Shown piece by piece: positions 11,671 to 22,321 of a stretch of 64,000 nucleotides of DNA (position 1 is the stretch's first letter; each line of letters begins with the position of its first letter). Both the position numbers and the translations under genes were made by a program. The notes beneath the pieces were generated by a model, which was not told the DNA's origin, did no database searches, and saw nothing but the letters and a program-made list of their open reading frames with translations. The stretch comes from Hymenochaete sp. R1 (lineage: Eukaryota > Basidiomycota > Agaricomycetes > Hymenochaetales > Hymenochaetaceae), in contig JAFREE010000024.1 in NCBI GenBank assembly GCA_019400425.1, positions 1 to 64,000 of the forward strand. Reading direction: 5' to 3'.

Positions 11671-13032
11671 ATGTCATTCGAAGCATTCGTAGAAAGTCTT
11701 GACGATGAAGATGCATTTACGACGAAGCTAGTGGAGATTTTACTCAAGGTGCGTACTGTGTACCAAGTCCCTCATGCTACTCAGCTGACAGCAATGACTT
11801 TGCTTCAGGAAGTCGCCGATAGACGGCAAAGACAAGGCCTTAACTCAAAGAATCTCATCTCAGCACGGACTTCTGAGGCTCTGAGAGACTTGGCTTCGAC
11901 TGGAATCTTTCGGTCCCCACACCAACATCGTTTCCGACGATTACCACGCCCCACCGCAGACAACGTTGGGTCTGGCTATGAATTCAACGACAATCTGGAT
12001 GATGACGAGTTGGATGATTTTGGGATGGCAGATGGTCTAGGGAACATGGAGGGAGCCAGGATAGACTCAGGTCTGTACGACATGTACACAAGGACTGTTC
12101 CACCCGGTTTTGTACCTGTTGGGGGCCATCCTGAATCCAACGACACCCTCGATCAAGATCAGCGGCAGCGTTCTGAGCGACATTTACCTTTACCAGTGCC
12201 TCATCCAACATGGCCGGTATTTGGTAGCCTACGTCCCTCTGATGCGTCGCAAGCGTATCGACCCCACGTCTTCCGCTCACATCGCTTTCGCTCTATCCCA
12301 AACGCATCCACATCCGATTTCTCAGACTTCACTTCACGACGGCGCCTTGCAAGGAGACAGTCGGCAAGGCCTGAAACGGAAAATACGATGGATCCAGGCG
12401 ATGCCACGCCTCGACCTTCGCAGGCTGTCTTGCCTCCTCAGCCACACTCTCGAGACTTCCCTCGGGCCTCTTTATTCGATCCTCCTAGCCCAAGACCGCA
12501 ATTTGGTGTGTCGGCAGGATCAACACCTTCGTCTATATCGAGTCTTGATGAGGACGAAGACGCCTATCGGCATATTATTGACAACATGTATGGTCGGCTA
12601 GGCACGATCAATAATCCGCATTATTCGTCCCTTGCCCAACCACCTTCAGAAACAGGATGGAATGCATCCTACGCATTTCTGAATGGTCCTGAAAGTCAAC
12701 GCCTTCCACCACTGCGTCGCGGTGGGGTGATCCCGCCAGAGAACCTCTTACGCGCGAACTCTTTACAACGCGAAGGGAGCCGGAGTAGCAATACCTCGAT
12801 ATTACGATCAGAAGGAACATCCCACGAGAACGATTCCGAGTTTGCGAGGGAAATCGCCTCTGTTTATGAAGAAGAAGAACGTCATCGACTGTCACAGGAG
12901 GGGCACACGTTATCGTCGTCTGATGCTGTCCGCGATAGCAGCAGCGGCCTTACGAGTCTTCCCACTCCTCGTTCCGTCTCCCCTCCAAGTGCACCACAAA
13001 TTACTAGCGACAGTGATAGCACCCAACGATAA
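11671..13032 (+). CDS. Unknown Ser/Pro-rich protein, about 433 aa
   Basis: The frame is open from ATG at 11671 to 13032 (453 codons). However, 11750-11809 looks like a 60 nt intron (GTGCGT donor, CTGAC branch, TTCAG acceptor) that keeps frame, giving about 433 aa. The N-terminal ~90 residues are predicted helical and acidic (ESLDDEDAFTTKLVEILLK). The rest is rich in Ser, Pro and Arg with acidic patches such as DDDELDDFGM, and ends DSDSTQR. No catalytic motif, signal peptide or membrane segment. I do not recognise the family. It may have an upstream exon. Convergent with the HCA59-like gene downstream. Confidence 0.7.
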   Translation: MSFEAFVESLDDEDAFTTKLVEILLKVRTVYQVPHATQLTAMTLLQEVADRRQRQGLNSKNLISARTSEALRDLASTGIFRSPHQHRFRRLPRPTADNVGSGYEFNDNLDDDELDDFGMADGLGNMEGARIDSGLYDMYTRTVPPGFVPVGGHPESNDTLDQDQRQRSERHLPLPVPHPTWPVFGSLRPSDASQAYRPHVFRSHRFRSIPNASTSDFSDFTSRRRLARRQSARPETENTMDPGDATPRPSQAVLPPQPHSRDFPRASLFDPPSPRPQFGVSAGSTPSSISSLDEDEDAYRHIIDNMYGRLGTINNPHYSSLAQPPSETGWNASYAFLNGPESQRLPPLRRGGVIPPENLLRANSLQREGSRSSNTSILRSEGTSHENDSEFAREIASVYEEEERHRLSQEGHTLSSSDAVRDSSSGLTSLPTPRSVSPPSAPQITSDSDSTQR

Positions 13033-13266
13033 TTTATCACCATACAAAAGATTTCGACTGAGTGATACATATCATTCTCTTTCTTACAGGATTAAAATTT
13101 ATTGTTTCCTTTGATAGTTATTGTTTCTCCTGAGTCTGCAGTGTATTGTACTTTACTAGTTGAATGCTTGATTTATGAGGAACATCAAATGTGATTGAAG
13201 TGCAATTATGAGAACCAACGCTGCTTCATACAAATATCTTTACGAAAAACAAAAACTTAGTAGAGA

Positions 13267-14559
13267 TCATTTGCGCATCCGCTTCTTGAAACGTTCCATG
13301 ACCTGGTGAAAAGGAAGAATTATTACCGCATCATCCCTGATATTGAAAAAACACGGAACGTACCATTTCATCCGTAGCAGTCTGTGGTTTGTCGTGATGA
13401 GACCGACGGTGTTCGTGGTCGTCAGGACGAAGGCCCATGGCCTCTAATTTCGCGTCACGAATGATGTCTGCATCAGATTTTTGCCTCACGTTGGGTTTAA
13501 AGACTTTGGTGGCATTGGACATTGAGACTTCGCATTCCATCTATGAACGTTTATCATTTGAAAAACTCACATCGGGTGGCAGCGAGGCGCTCTTCGTCAA
13601 CATCCTTCCTCTGTCTCTGGTTGTTGGATACGTTCCTCTTTGCCTTTTCAGTCTCCTCTATGTTTCGTAGTCGGGTGCTACAGTAAAGCTCACATTGTCA
13701 GATACAGTCCTTATCAAACTTGTTGCAATGACTTACTCCATGCCCAAATCAACCTCGGGAATAGCGGTCAGCATAGCCAAGCTATTTGTGACATTCCCCT
13801 CTTCTTGCTTGTTGGCGTTCTGAGTTTTGTGTTGCTCAAGCATGCGATGCAGCTCTTCGTTTGGATCCCATGGTTTTGGTCGCCCATCTTCCTCATTCTC
13901 CTGCTCGTCATTGCCAACTCTCGACCTCATGTTCTCTTCAATATAGGCCATCCTGAACCGAGGGTCCAATCAACTTCCACTAAAAGAAAAGTGATAAAGC
14001 CCCTCATACATGTGTTTGTCAACATCCAGGGCGTTAGTCTGCTGTGTGAAGTTGTTAGTCCTCACGGCCCGGCGTGCCTTATTCTCCTCCCTCTCCCTAT
14101 CCCTGATAACACGCACATCGTCAACGCTACTCCCGAGTCTTCTGAATGCTTCAAAAGCACGTACTCTTCGAGATCAGGCTCCTGTCTTCCCTGCTTTATA
14201 AGACCCGTTGGCGTCGTGGTGGCCCCATCTTCTTCCACAGCCTTCTTCCGTTTCCGCGGCTCCCCCTTATTCAACTTCCCCACATCGATGCCCTGTCGTG
14301 CCCGTCGGAGCCTCCGGAGCTCTAGAAGTTCATCTAAGCTGTGAATATGAGCAAGTGACTCTTTTAAGAAGTACCCTAGGAGTGAGAAGGCGTACGGTAG
14401 GTTCTTTTCTTCGTCCGAGTCCCCTGGGTTTTCCGGCGTTTCTGTACCTCCACCTATGAGGGACGTTGACGTAGTGGGATCAGGCGAGCGTGTGCGTTCT
14501 CGTATACGAGCTGCTGGTCTGCTACGTCTTTTAATGAAAATGGGAGCATCGGAAGACAT
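13267..14559 (-). CDS. HCA59/C9orf78/Tls1-family spliceosome-associated protein
   Basis: Model: complement(13267..13302, 13364..13527, 13571..13677, 13737..13952, 14010..14102, 14165..14337, 14396..14559), 317 aa. The 57 nt intron 14338-14395 region keeps frame and is easily read through; either side of it I see the family block LDELLELRRLRRARQGIDV. Further hallmarks: RTNNFTQQTNALDVDKHM, MAYIEENM, RQKSDADIIRDAKLEAMG, and a basic end ERFKKRMRK. Family members (S. pombe Tls1, human C9orf78) associate with the spliceosome and affect splicing of telomere-factor transcripts. The protein is charged and mostly disordered. One acceptor (before 13527) is AAG and the intron is only 43 nt, so that junction is less sure. 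The exact edge of the 57 nt intron may shift by one base. Confidence 0.88.
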
Positions 14560-15078
14560 GACTTGGGTTGGAGGGTCTGCTGTTAGGTTGTGACAATTAC
14601 GAGGACGCAGTACGAAATGAAGGCGAGAACTTTCGCTTCAGCCTCGAGAGTTCAAGTTGGGGAATTTACTAATTATTTTATTTAGAAGGGAAGCTAATAA
14701 TCAACGCCGATCTCTTACTAGTCTTAGCCGAATCATCGTTGTTTCCACTGTCGTGTTGGGAAATTCCATATTAATGATAATTCTATCCTCGCCCGTTCTC
14801 CCTTAATGTTCGATATCAAAGCATAATAAAAGCATAGCATACACATGTTGGTCCAAACCTACAACATGATAGGTTCCACTACCATAGTGAAGTTTTAGCA
14901 TTAATAGAAGAGAATACATAAATAATAGTGCAAATCAATTGCACCGGGACGCTGCACAGAAGGACGAAGATAATACGACATTGAAGAAGTGATCATGTGT
15001 GTACTAAAGCCGGAGATACGAAAAACACCTCGGTCTAGGCAAACATGTGCAGAAATGGTCAGAATGGATCATTGCACG
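14560..15078. other. Intergenic, A+T-rich
   Basis: 5' flank of the HCA59-like gene and 3' flank of the sedolisin gene. A+T-rich with several AATAAA/AATAAT-like strings between 14820 and 14940 that could serve polyadenylation on the minus strand side. No gene seen. Confidence 0.5.
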
Positions 15079-18000
15079 CTATAAGTCCATTCGGGGCCTC
15101 GTAGATTTCCTTTTTGATCTCCGCCTTTTCTTGTCACAGTTGGGGTTTGGTCTTTTCCCGTTTACGAGATTTGACGGTGAAGGAGGTGAGTTGGCAATAG
15201 ATGCAGATAAAGAGTCGCTTGGTGCCTCGGTGTTACTGGAAGATGGTACACTCGGTGGCGCGCTTGACTGACTAGAGGAAACGCTAGGAGGTCCAGCCTC
15301 GACATCACTGGTCGGAGTGGCAAACAAGAGACCAGAGTCGGAAGGAGAGCTATCAACGTCCGAGCCTGAGATTAGTGCAGGGCTTGAAGACGGGCCAGTA
15401 TGCGACACCCCAGTTGCACTTGTCAGATCACTACCTTTGTTTTCAGTCGGGCTACCTGAGGAAACGTCGTAACCGTCGGCAGCGTTACTACCAACTGGCG
15501 TCGGTAAGCTATCAGAGGCGGAAAATGAGTAATCAGTAGCGTGGACCGTAACTATCACCGTGCTTGTACTTTTGGAGCCACTCTCAGGTACAGAACTACT
15601 ACCTAACCTAGAGCTTGGGTTCGAAGTTCCTAATGCAGTGGCTCCTGGTAATGTTTCGGTACTTGCAACCTCTTCAATATTTGAGACTTCAGTAAACTTG
15701 TTAGAAATGGTGCCCCTATTGAAAGCAAATTTACGCATCCGCACAAAAGTTGAAACGACAGATGATGAAACCATGTATCTTACGTTAATACGAGTTCTTT
15801 CAGCTTTCCAAAATCAGGCGTGCCGAAGCCAGTTACTATGATAATGGGTTAGAACCGAGCCGTCGAATTGTCTATATCTATGCGACACTCACCTGGGTCC
15901 CAACCTATAGACGTGTTGAATCCTATGGAAGCGGAAATGTCAGTGACAACGCTGACATCGAAATTGGGTGTTCACCTTCCGTGCCACAGCCTGGGTTGTT
16001 GCCTACTGTTATGTCGTTAAACCCAGTCTTTCCCTTCGAATAAATGAAGGGGTTCAAGAACCCCAGCGGGGGAAGACCATTGGATAGTCTAGCGTCATTC
16101 AATAGACTCACAAACCCTGCAAAGGTTGGTGCAGATGCGGACGTGCCACCGATGAGACCCGGTTGGCCTTCAAAAAAGATCTTGAAGTTATCAGCCAACG
16201 CCGACACGTCGGGAATCGCCTGTGGATACGTTGTTAGTGATCAATGATTTAAAAACTAACCCATATATCACGAACCCGCCCATTGCTAGAATGAACAAGT
16301 TGCTTAATAAAAAGAGATCAAAAAAATTAACACAAGACTCACGGGTTGAAGAGGCCTTTGAATGTACCCGGAGCCAGAGAATTCAGATAAGTCTGCACAG
16401 CTTCGTCCTGATATGAGGGACGAGAAAACTTGAAAAATGGAAGTTGCTAGTTAGAAAAGACAGTGGGATGAGAGGATACTACTCGCATGATTACTAAACC
16501 CGCCGCCACTGAAATTGACGGCAACTTCTGGGATAAAGACTGTACCTCCAATTGCTGTCACACTAATTCAGATGTTAATCGAGCTTTACAAACCAACTAA
16601 ACAGTCAGAGACTGACAACGGACAACTCGCCGGAAAACCAGGAATGAAAGCTGTGGCGTTGCGACCGTCATTTGTGATACATTGTTGTGTCGCAGGGTCG
16701 GGATCCCCGTCACCAACTCCGCCATCTCCAGAGCTAAATGTCAAAGTAACTCCTCGAGCACCTATAGCGCCTACATTAGATAGGCGTCAAAAGGCAATGA
16801 ATTAAGACAAACCTAGTTGTGCGAAGCCATTGCAAACACGTTTGGCGAAGCTGATCGGAACTGCCAAACCTTGTTGGTCCATAGACTTTCTGTCTTTATA
16901 TCTTGCTTACCTGTCTGTTCGTCGTCTCCGTAGCTAGTTGAGATCACTAATGGGACTTCATCTTGTTGCAGAACGAAGTCAAGCCACTGAAACAATTGAT
17001 AAATATGAAGTTTGCCGTGTGATCAGTACTTACGTTTGTATACGGTTCGTTCGTGTCCGTGGGAGTCCCGATATCCGGTAAAAAAGGCGGTACCCCATCG
17101 GTTGAATAGAACGTCGATGGCGTTGGAAATGTGAGCCCAAATGCGAACTGAGTGTCGAGGTTAGCTTCTACCCCGGCCTCGGATATATTCTGGAGGTTCT
17201 TTCCACCTAAGGGGGATTGCTCATCAAGATCGTCACGCCACGAAAAGAGGAAAGCAACGACTGACCGTGCACCGAGATAAAATTGAAGCTGGAGTTTAAT
17301 GCATCTGGCCTCTGATCGGAGTAGAACAGTTGCAGATCTTGTATATTGGCGAACTGTTGAAGGTATCCTGTGACAGCGATGGAATTGTTCAAGCTGGTAG
17401 TCCCATTGACGCCAACAGCATTATAAAGCTGTTTCAAGCAGTCTATAGTAACTGTGGAGTTACAACTGGCATCAACGGTCACGCCGTTTGTCAAATCGAT
17501 CGCAGTTTGTCCCGATGGAACGTCAACATGTTGATGGCTAGACCAGCGGAATGCTGTCCTTTGATTCTTCATTCTGGCAAACATAGTTGTCGGTTGGACC
17601 AAATCAACGTGGGAATAGACGCTTTCGGGTAGGCTATATTCAAGCGTACGGATATTCGACTCGCCGCTTTCTTCGTGTTTCCACACATGGAATTCCTGTT
17701 ACCAACGTTAGTGTTATGCACAGACACAATGAAATCCTCCACGACATACCGTGCCAAGCATGCTCTCGGCTATTGAAATTGGGACTGTGATAGTCACCCA
17801 ATCCTTCGCGGGGGAGCGAAAGATGCTGTTGCTATCGATTCCATGTGAAAGCAGCCAGAGGTCGACTGCTGAAAGGCTACTTTCATGAGGAGCGACGAGT
17901 TTCTCGACCACCTGCTTTGACAAGTGCTGGCCGTATCGTTCGTGCTCCGGGTCGCTGACTTCGTAAAGTTGTTGCTCCAAAAGATGGAAGTTTGGTTGGA

Positions 18001-18178
18001 TAAGGGCAATCTTCAGGTCTATCTTATGGGCGGAAGAAGCTCTACCTAGTTTCGTCCAGCCACGTGGATGGAAGATGCGCTCTTTCAGGACCAGAGGCGC
18101 CGAAGGAACAGCCGTGGCGGCGCAGAATGTGAGAAGCAGGTAAGACGACCAGATAAACGCGATAATTGGCCCGACCAT
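15079..18178 (-). CDS. Secreted sedolisin (S53 tripeptidyl-peptidase) with Ser-rich C-terminal tail
   Basis: Model: complement(15079..15715, 15784..15835, 15893..15922, 15976..16219, 16276..16285, 16343..16428, 16487..16562, 16617..16770, 16813..16860, 16911..16986, 17034..17206, 17266..17695, 17750..18178), 13 exons, 814 aa. A signal peptide ([16 protein letters not shown]) precedes a pro-domain. The catalytic Glu and Asp are in GVEANLDTQ (about residue 300), the oxyanion Asp in SSGDGGVGD, and the nucleophile Ser in GGTSASAP (about 520). The peptidase core ends with [11 protein letters not shown]. Splicing at a GTAAGA donor then adds a ~210-residue Ser/Thr/Pro-rich tail ending in basic [16 protein letters not shown]. 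If that last intron is retained, the protein stops right after the core. Exon 9 is only 10 nt and the intron after exon 7 appears to be GC-AG. Acts outside the cell in acid proteolysis. Confidence 0.9.
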
Positions 18179-18245
18179 GACGAACAAGCGACGTGGAGCT
18201 GGGGGCAAAGCAAGGGGCTCGCAGAATTGCGAAAGTCTGAGAGCC

Positions 18246-18257
18246 CTTTATATATAA
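18246..18257 (-). promoter_or_regulatory. TATA box of the sedolisin gene
   Basis: TATATATAAA on the minus strand about 70 bp upstream of the sedolisin ATG (18178). A strong TATA element suits an inducible secreted-protease gene. Position and sequence are seen; use is inferred. Confidence 0.65.
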
Positions 18258-18792
18258 GATTGCGTTCTGTGGGAATGGACTCTGTGAGCAAACCGGAGGA
18301 GCAAGATATTGCAACACAATATCCACCGGGTCTGATTCTTTACAGATCAGGGCATGTTTGAGAGTTACCCATTACCGATACAGCTTGAGAACCGATAACA
18401 GTCAAGGAATAGACACTTTCAAGTTTGAGAGGTTTTAGAGAACGCACATTGAATTCTCATCCCAAGAAGAGAATCGAGACATATTCGTTAGGCAAAGCCT
18501 TGGCGTCCACGAACGACTACCGGCTTCTACATCAAATGCCACTATACCTCGTCATTATTTCACATTTTGACGATAGCAGATACTGCTGGAGGTTCACTAC
18601 CAATAGTAGTAGTTCTGCCGCCACAGATGTGAGAAAGAGAAGGCAGCAAATCGAAAGAAAGGGGGCGATAACAAGTCATGTGATCCTGAGCAATTTGCTC
18701 CTAAATAAGTAATTTATGCGCTGCGGCCAGCACCAGATTTCAAACTATTCTCGTTTTCTGCGTTCTGTGTCCTAAACTATCAAGCTCACGAA

Positions 18793-20344
18793 ATGGCCAA
18801 CACCGACTCGGTATCAGTATTCGCGGAGGGTACCTTTGAAGAACATGTTCGTATTTGACCTCTTCGACCATTTCACGCAACCGACGTGTTTCGAAAGTGT
18901 CAGGAACTCGCCGACTTCATCGTGAGGACGAAGGCTGAAGCCGACCAAAATGCATTCAAGCACTCAATTTCAGATGCCCTGAAAGATGCAAGCGGGAAGG
19001 ACGCCTCAGATGTTGATATTGAAAAGAAACGTCAAGTTCTTTCTCTTTTTGTAGAGGCTCTAGAGACTGTGGGTGATGGGTCAGATCGAGGTAGGTAACA
19101 ATTAATGTTCATTCGCTTCCACACATGCTCATGGATCATCAGAGATCGAGGGCTTCTTCAACCTGCTTTCCTCGCATATCGTTGCCACATTTGACTCTGA
19201 ATCGCCCGAGCTTTCGAGTCGTATTTCGAAGATTGTATCTGTTGTCGCGGCTCCTGGTGCTGTAGACCAAACCGCCCTTAGATATCGACTGTGAGTCTCA
19301 CTCCAAAATCCATACACTTATCGTCGACTGAGTCTCCTCTTAGGATCGCCAATCTCTTCAATACCCTCCCGCGCACATCCCCCACCCGATTATCAGTGTG
19401 CCAGAAGCTGATAAAGCTCGCCTCCGAAAATGAGGAACTCAGCAGCTTGCAATTATCTACATCGGTTGTGGACAGGTGGCTCGCCGAGTGGAATGCACCC
19501 CCCGAATCCAAGAGTGAATTCCTTAAGTCAATTGTAGAGGCCCTCGCAGCTTCAGGGCAAGTGTAAGCAACATTTTTCTTGCGAAGAATTCCTGAAATAT
19601 AAGCTGAATTATATCACAGAGAGAAAGCCTTATATTTCTCAATATCTCTTGTTCGATCCTTAGAGCCAAATTCGGCGGCCGACGAAAGTCTTCGGCTCAT
19701 TGCATGTGCTCTTCGTATCCCTACCGTTTTTGATTTTGACTCGATTTTGAGGGTCGAAAGCGTCCAGCAACTCCAGTCGAACGATCTCTTCTCCTTACTC
19801 GAAATTTTCACAAGGCGTGGTCTAGATGACCTCCAAACGTGGATAGGACACCATAAGTCACTACTTGATGAATACGGTGCGTAGTTGGTGTGATATTTTG
19901 CATCATCTTCTAAACGTGGACCTTTAGACCTTGAACCTTCTCAACTTGAACGAAAATTGAGGTTATTAATACTGGCCGACCTCGGATTCTCTCACATCGG
20001 CCAGAATTTATCGTATGATAAAATTGCTGGAACTCTGGGCATTGAACCTCGTGATGTGGAGCGATGGGTTATAGATGGTATTTTACTCCGAATTTCCCGA
20101 TGGAGAATTTTAACTAAATTTTATTATAGCCGTTCGGGAAGGTCTTCTCATCGGAAGATTATCTCAAATTTCCAAATCTTTTCACGTTGTCAGGGCTTCT
20201 CCCCGAGAGTTCATCATGGAACAGTGGAAGACCCTGGAAGAAAGATTGGTCTCTTGGCAAGAGGGACTCGCTGGAATTAAAAACGTAATTGCCTCAACGC
20301 GGCTGTCTGGCTCTGCCATAACAGCTGCGGATCCTGGGGCTTGA
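18793..20344 (+). CDS. Translation initiation factor eIF3 subunit M (PCI domain)
   Basis: Model: join(18793..18846, 18898..19090, 19143..19290, 19344..19562, 19620..19876, 19928..20077, 20130..20344), 411 aa. Helical repeats lead into a C-terminal PCI winged helix: LSYDKIAGTLGIEPRDVERW, then AVREGLLIGRLSQ and a final helix ending in ADPGA. Length and the arrangement RYRLIANLFNTLP in the helical part fit eIF3m. It is a structural subunit of the eIF3 scaffold on the 40S ribosome. An alternative reading as another PCI protein (CSN7, a sister family) is less likely given length. The first coding exon is short (54 nt) with a GTTCGT donor, which is the weakest junction. Confidence 0.9.
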
Positions 20345-21074
20345 ATAGTTTTTATTTTTAGATATTGCATATCTAGTATTATCAAATGTTTCTGAAATGT
20401 CGCCGCTATTCAGACAGGTTCTCTTCACGACTCGCGTTCTCTCTCGCGTGTTTCCGTGCTACGATGAATTCGGACTTTGAATCGAGTTATCGACGCTAGA
20501 GTTTAACTGGATGAATTTCGCGCCGACTCATGTCAGGACGACGTCCGGTCGAAGTATAGGGTCTTACTGTTTCAAGAGTCTGACTCATCGTTTCTTGGTT
20601 ACCCTCGAATCTTTTATCACAGTTAGGGAGGTGCTATACGCCACGTATACTCCGGTTCGCTGCTCAGTTTATCGTGCCTTCATCGAGAAGCAGAATTGCA
20701 AGGCGGATTTTCCAGGGTGCCTCAGCACGCATGCATGGTTTTGTGGTAAACTTCCGCGACCAACACGCAAGAGAGGTCGTTTTGTCTTGAAGTTACTTTG
20801 AACGCCTCGTATTCATGCCCCCGTTCGACCAGTGCCGGCATGAACAATCACAAGTAAGTTTCGTTTATATTGCTTAATTTTCATTTCGACCTTTCGTCTT
20901 GTCGTCTTTAGGCCTTCCAACTTCTTACAAGTCAAACCTTATTCTGTAGTGTTTTCTGGTGGGCGTCGGCCTTTGTCCTCGTTCCAGGGATCAGAGAGAG
21001 TCGCCCGAAATAGAACCATGGAAGTATAAAGAGTCAAGCAAAATTTCTAGTTTGCATACATCGAGCAAGTCACC
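20345..21074. other. Intergenic between eIF3m and the first dsRBD gene
   Basis: An isolated 96-codon ORF at 20511-20801 starts at an ATG but shows no splice-supported extension and no recognisable motif; I do not annotate it as a gene. The TATA box of the next gene lies at the right end. Confidence 0.4.
21025..21030 (+). promoter_or_regulatory. TATA box of dsRBD gene 1
   Basis: GTATAAA (TATAAA at 21025-21030), 45 bp upstream of the proposed ATG at 21075. The paralogous gene has a matching GTATAAATA element, so the pair seems to share promoter design. Confidence 0.6.
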
Positions 21075-21570
21075 ATGACTAACGGTATGTCTAGCAGTCC
21101 AATCTACTAGTACTAACCTACAGCGTTAACGCCTGATTCCAGGAACCGTTGAACTCAACAATTGTTAGGACGGTCTATCATGCTACCGTGGCTCTTCGAA
21201 ACTTATACTTATATTTCCCAGACCTTCAGTCCATTGGCAAGGCCACCTCCCTGAGTTGGGTGGATAGAACAACGGGACCGGAACACGAGCCTACCTGGAC
21301 TTGTACGTGCATGAGTGAGTTATTTTCTTTTCAAAAAAATCCCTTCCATTTTGTTCTTTGTCTCGTTGTCTGACACGATATTGTAGTTGAGGGTAAAGAA
21401 TATAGTGTAAGTTCAATTATTTCCTATACCGCAAATTCCCGTCATTGAAATTTTCAAACTTTCTGCGAATTTTTATTAAGGTTGGTTCCGGATCGTCAAA
21501 GCGTGATGCTCGGAGCGCAGCTGCTTCGGCTACCATGGTCTATATTCAGGCACACGGAGGTCTTACGTGA
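21075..21570 (+). CDS. Minimal single-dsRBD protein, paralog 1 (77 aa)
   Basis: Model: join(21075..21084, 21143..21163, 21222..21314, 21387..21406, 21481..21570), 77 aa. Essentially the whole protein is one double-stranded-RNA-binding-like fold. It has helix 1 (ELNNYLQSIGKA), three strands (SLSWVDRTTG, TWTCTCMIEG, KEYSVGSG), then GSSKRDARSAAASATMVYI as helix 2. The GSGSSK-x-x-A-x-x-AAA pattern is the hallmark helix 2 and loop of dsRBDs. The coding start is a 10 nt exon. Exons 3 and 4 (93 and 20 nt) have exactly the same lengths as in the paralog 1.2 kb downstream. No other domain is present. Function unknown; dsRNA binding, or a protein-only dsRBD, is inferred. The last exon might be spliced further at GTGAGT overlapping the stop. 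Confidence 0.75.
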
Positions 21571-22255
21571 GTCGTGAGTATGAGCAGTGCCTCTGCTTAC
21601 CTGATTTTCTGACTCACTCGATTGGCTGGCCCACCGACTTTCATCTTCTTCTATATATTTATCGACCCCTTTTCTACTTACTTTTGCCTATTCATGTTTT
21701 CGTCGAAAAGAAAACCACTTATTATTGATTTTATTTACTGCGTTCTTCAATGACTTCCTTTCATTTTGGAACACTTGCCCTTCACTCTGTATTGGCTAAT
21801 TACTTCAAATCATGCAAGTTTCCTCGAAGAAGCGAAGCCGTCCTAAAGTGCGTTTTTTTCGAACACATTTCCGAAAGTAAAGAAGTTCCTCAAACAATTC
21901 ACGCTATCATAGGTGCGCACTGCGTTTTTATGTCGAGAGTTTGCCATTGTGACGATGTTTTCACTTATCCCCCGTCAATGTTCCTAAACCATGGCCCTTA
22001 TCCGACAGTGATCGGGTTTAGGCCTTAGACGACGCCAGAGAAACGCCTTACGCTAGTATCTCAACTATCATCTGATTGTTGGAATACTCTTAAGCAAGGT
22101 AACCTTGTTTGAAAACGCCCTTTATCCCCCTGCCCTATTCGGCCCGTTGCCCAGTGCGGACCGAGAAAATTGCATGACTTACAAATCGATTTACGACTGA
22201 TACCAGAAGCAAAGATATGTTTGACTCGTCACGGGAAGATGCGGTGTGGGGAAAG

Positions 22256-22263
22256 TATAAATA
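22256..22263 (+). promoter_or_regulatory. TATA box of dsRBD gene 2
   Basis: TATAAATA at 22256-22263, 59 bp upstream of the ATG at 22322. It lies inside a longer open frame that starts at 22217, which argues for the downstream ATG as the real start. Confidence 0.6.
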
Positions 22264-22321
22264 CAGATGGGTTGCCCAAGCTGAGCATCGACAATTGCTA
22301 ACGTGGCGACTGAACTCGGAA

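Noticed and set aside
20511..20801. 96-codon ORF between eIF3m and dsRBD gene 1
   Set aside because: No splice signals, motif or paralog; composition looks like untranslated or intergenic sequence.
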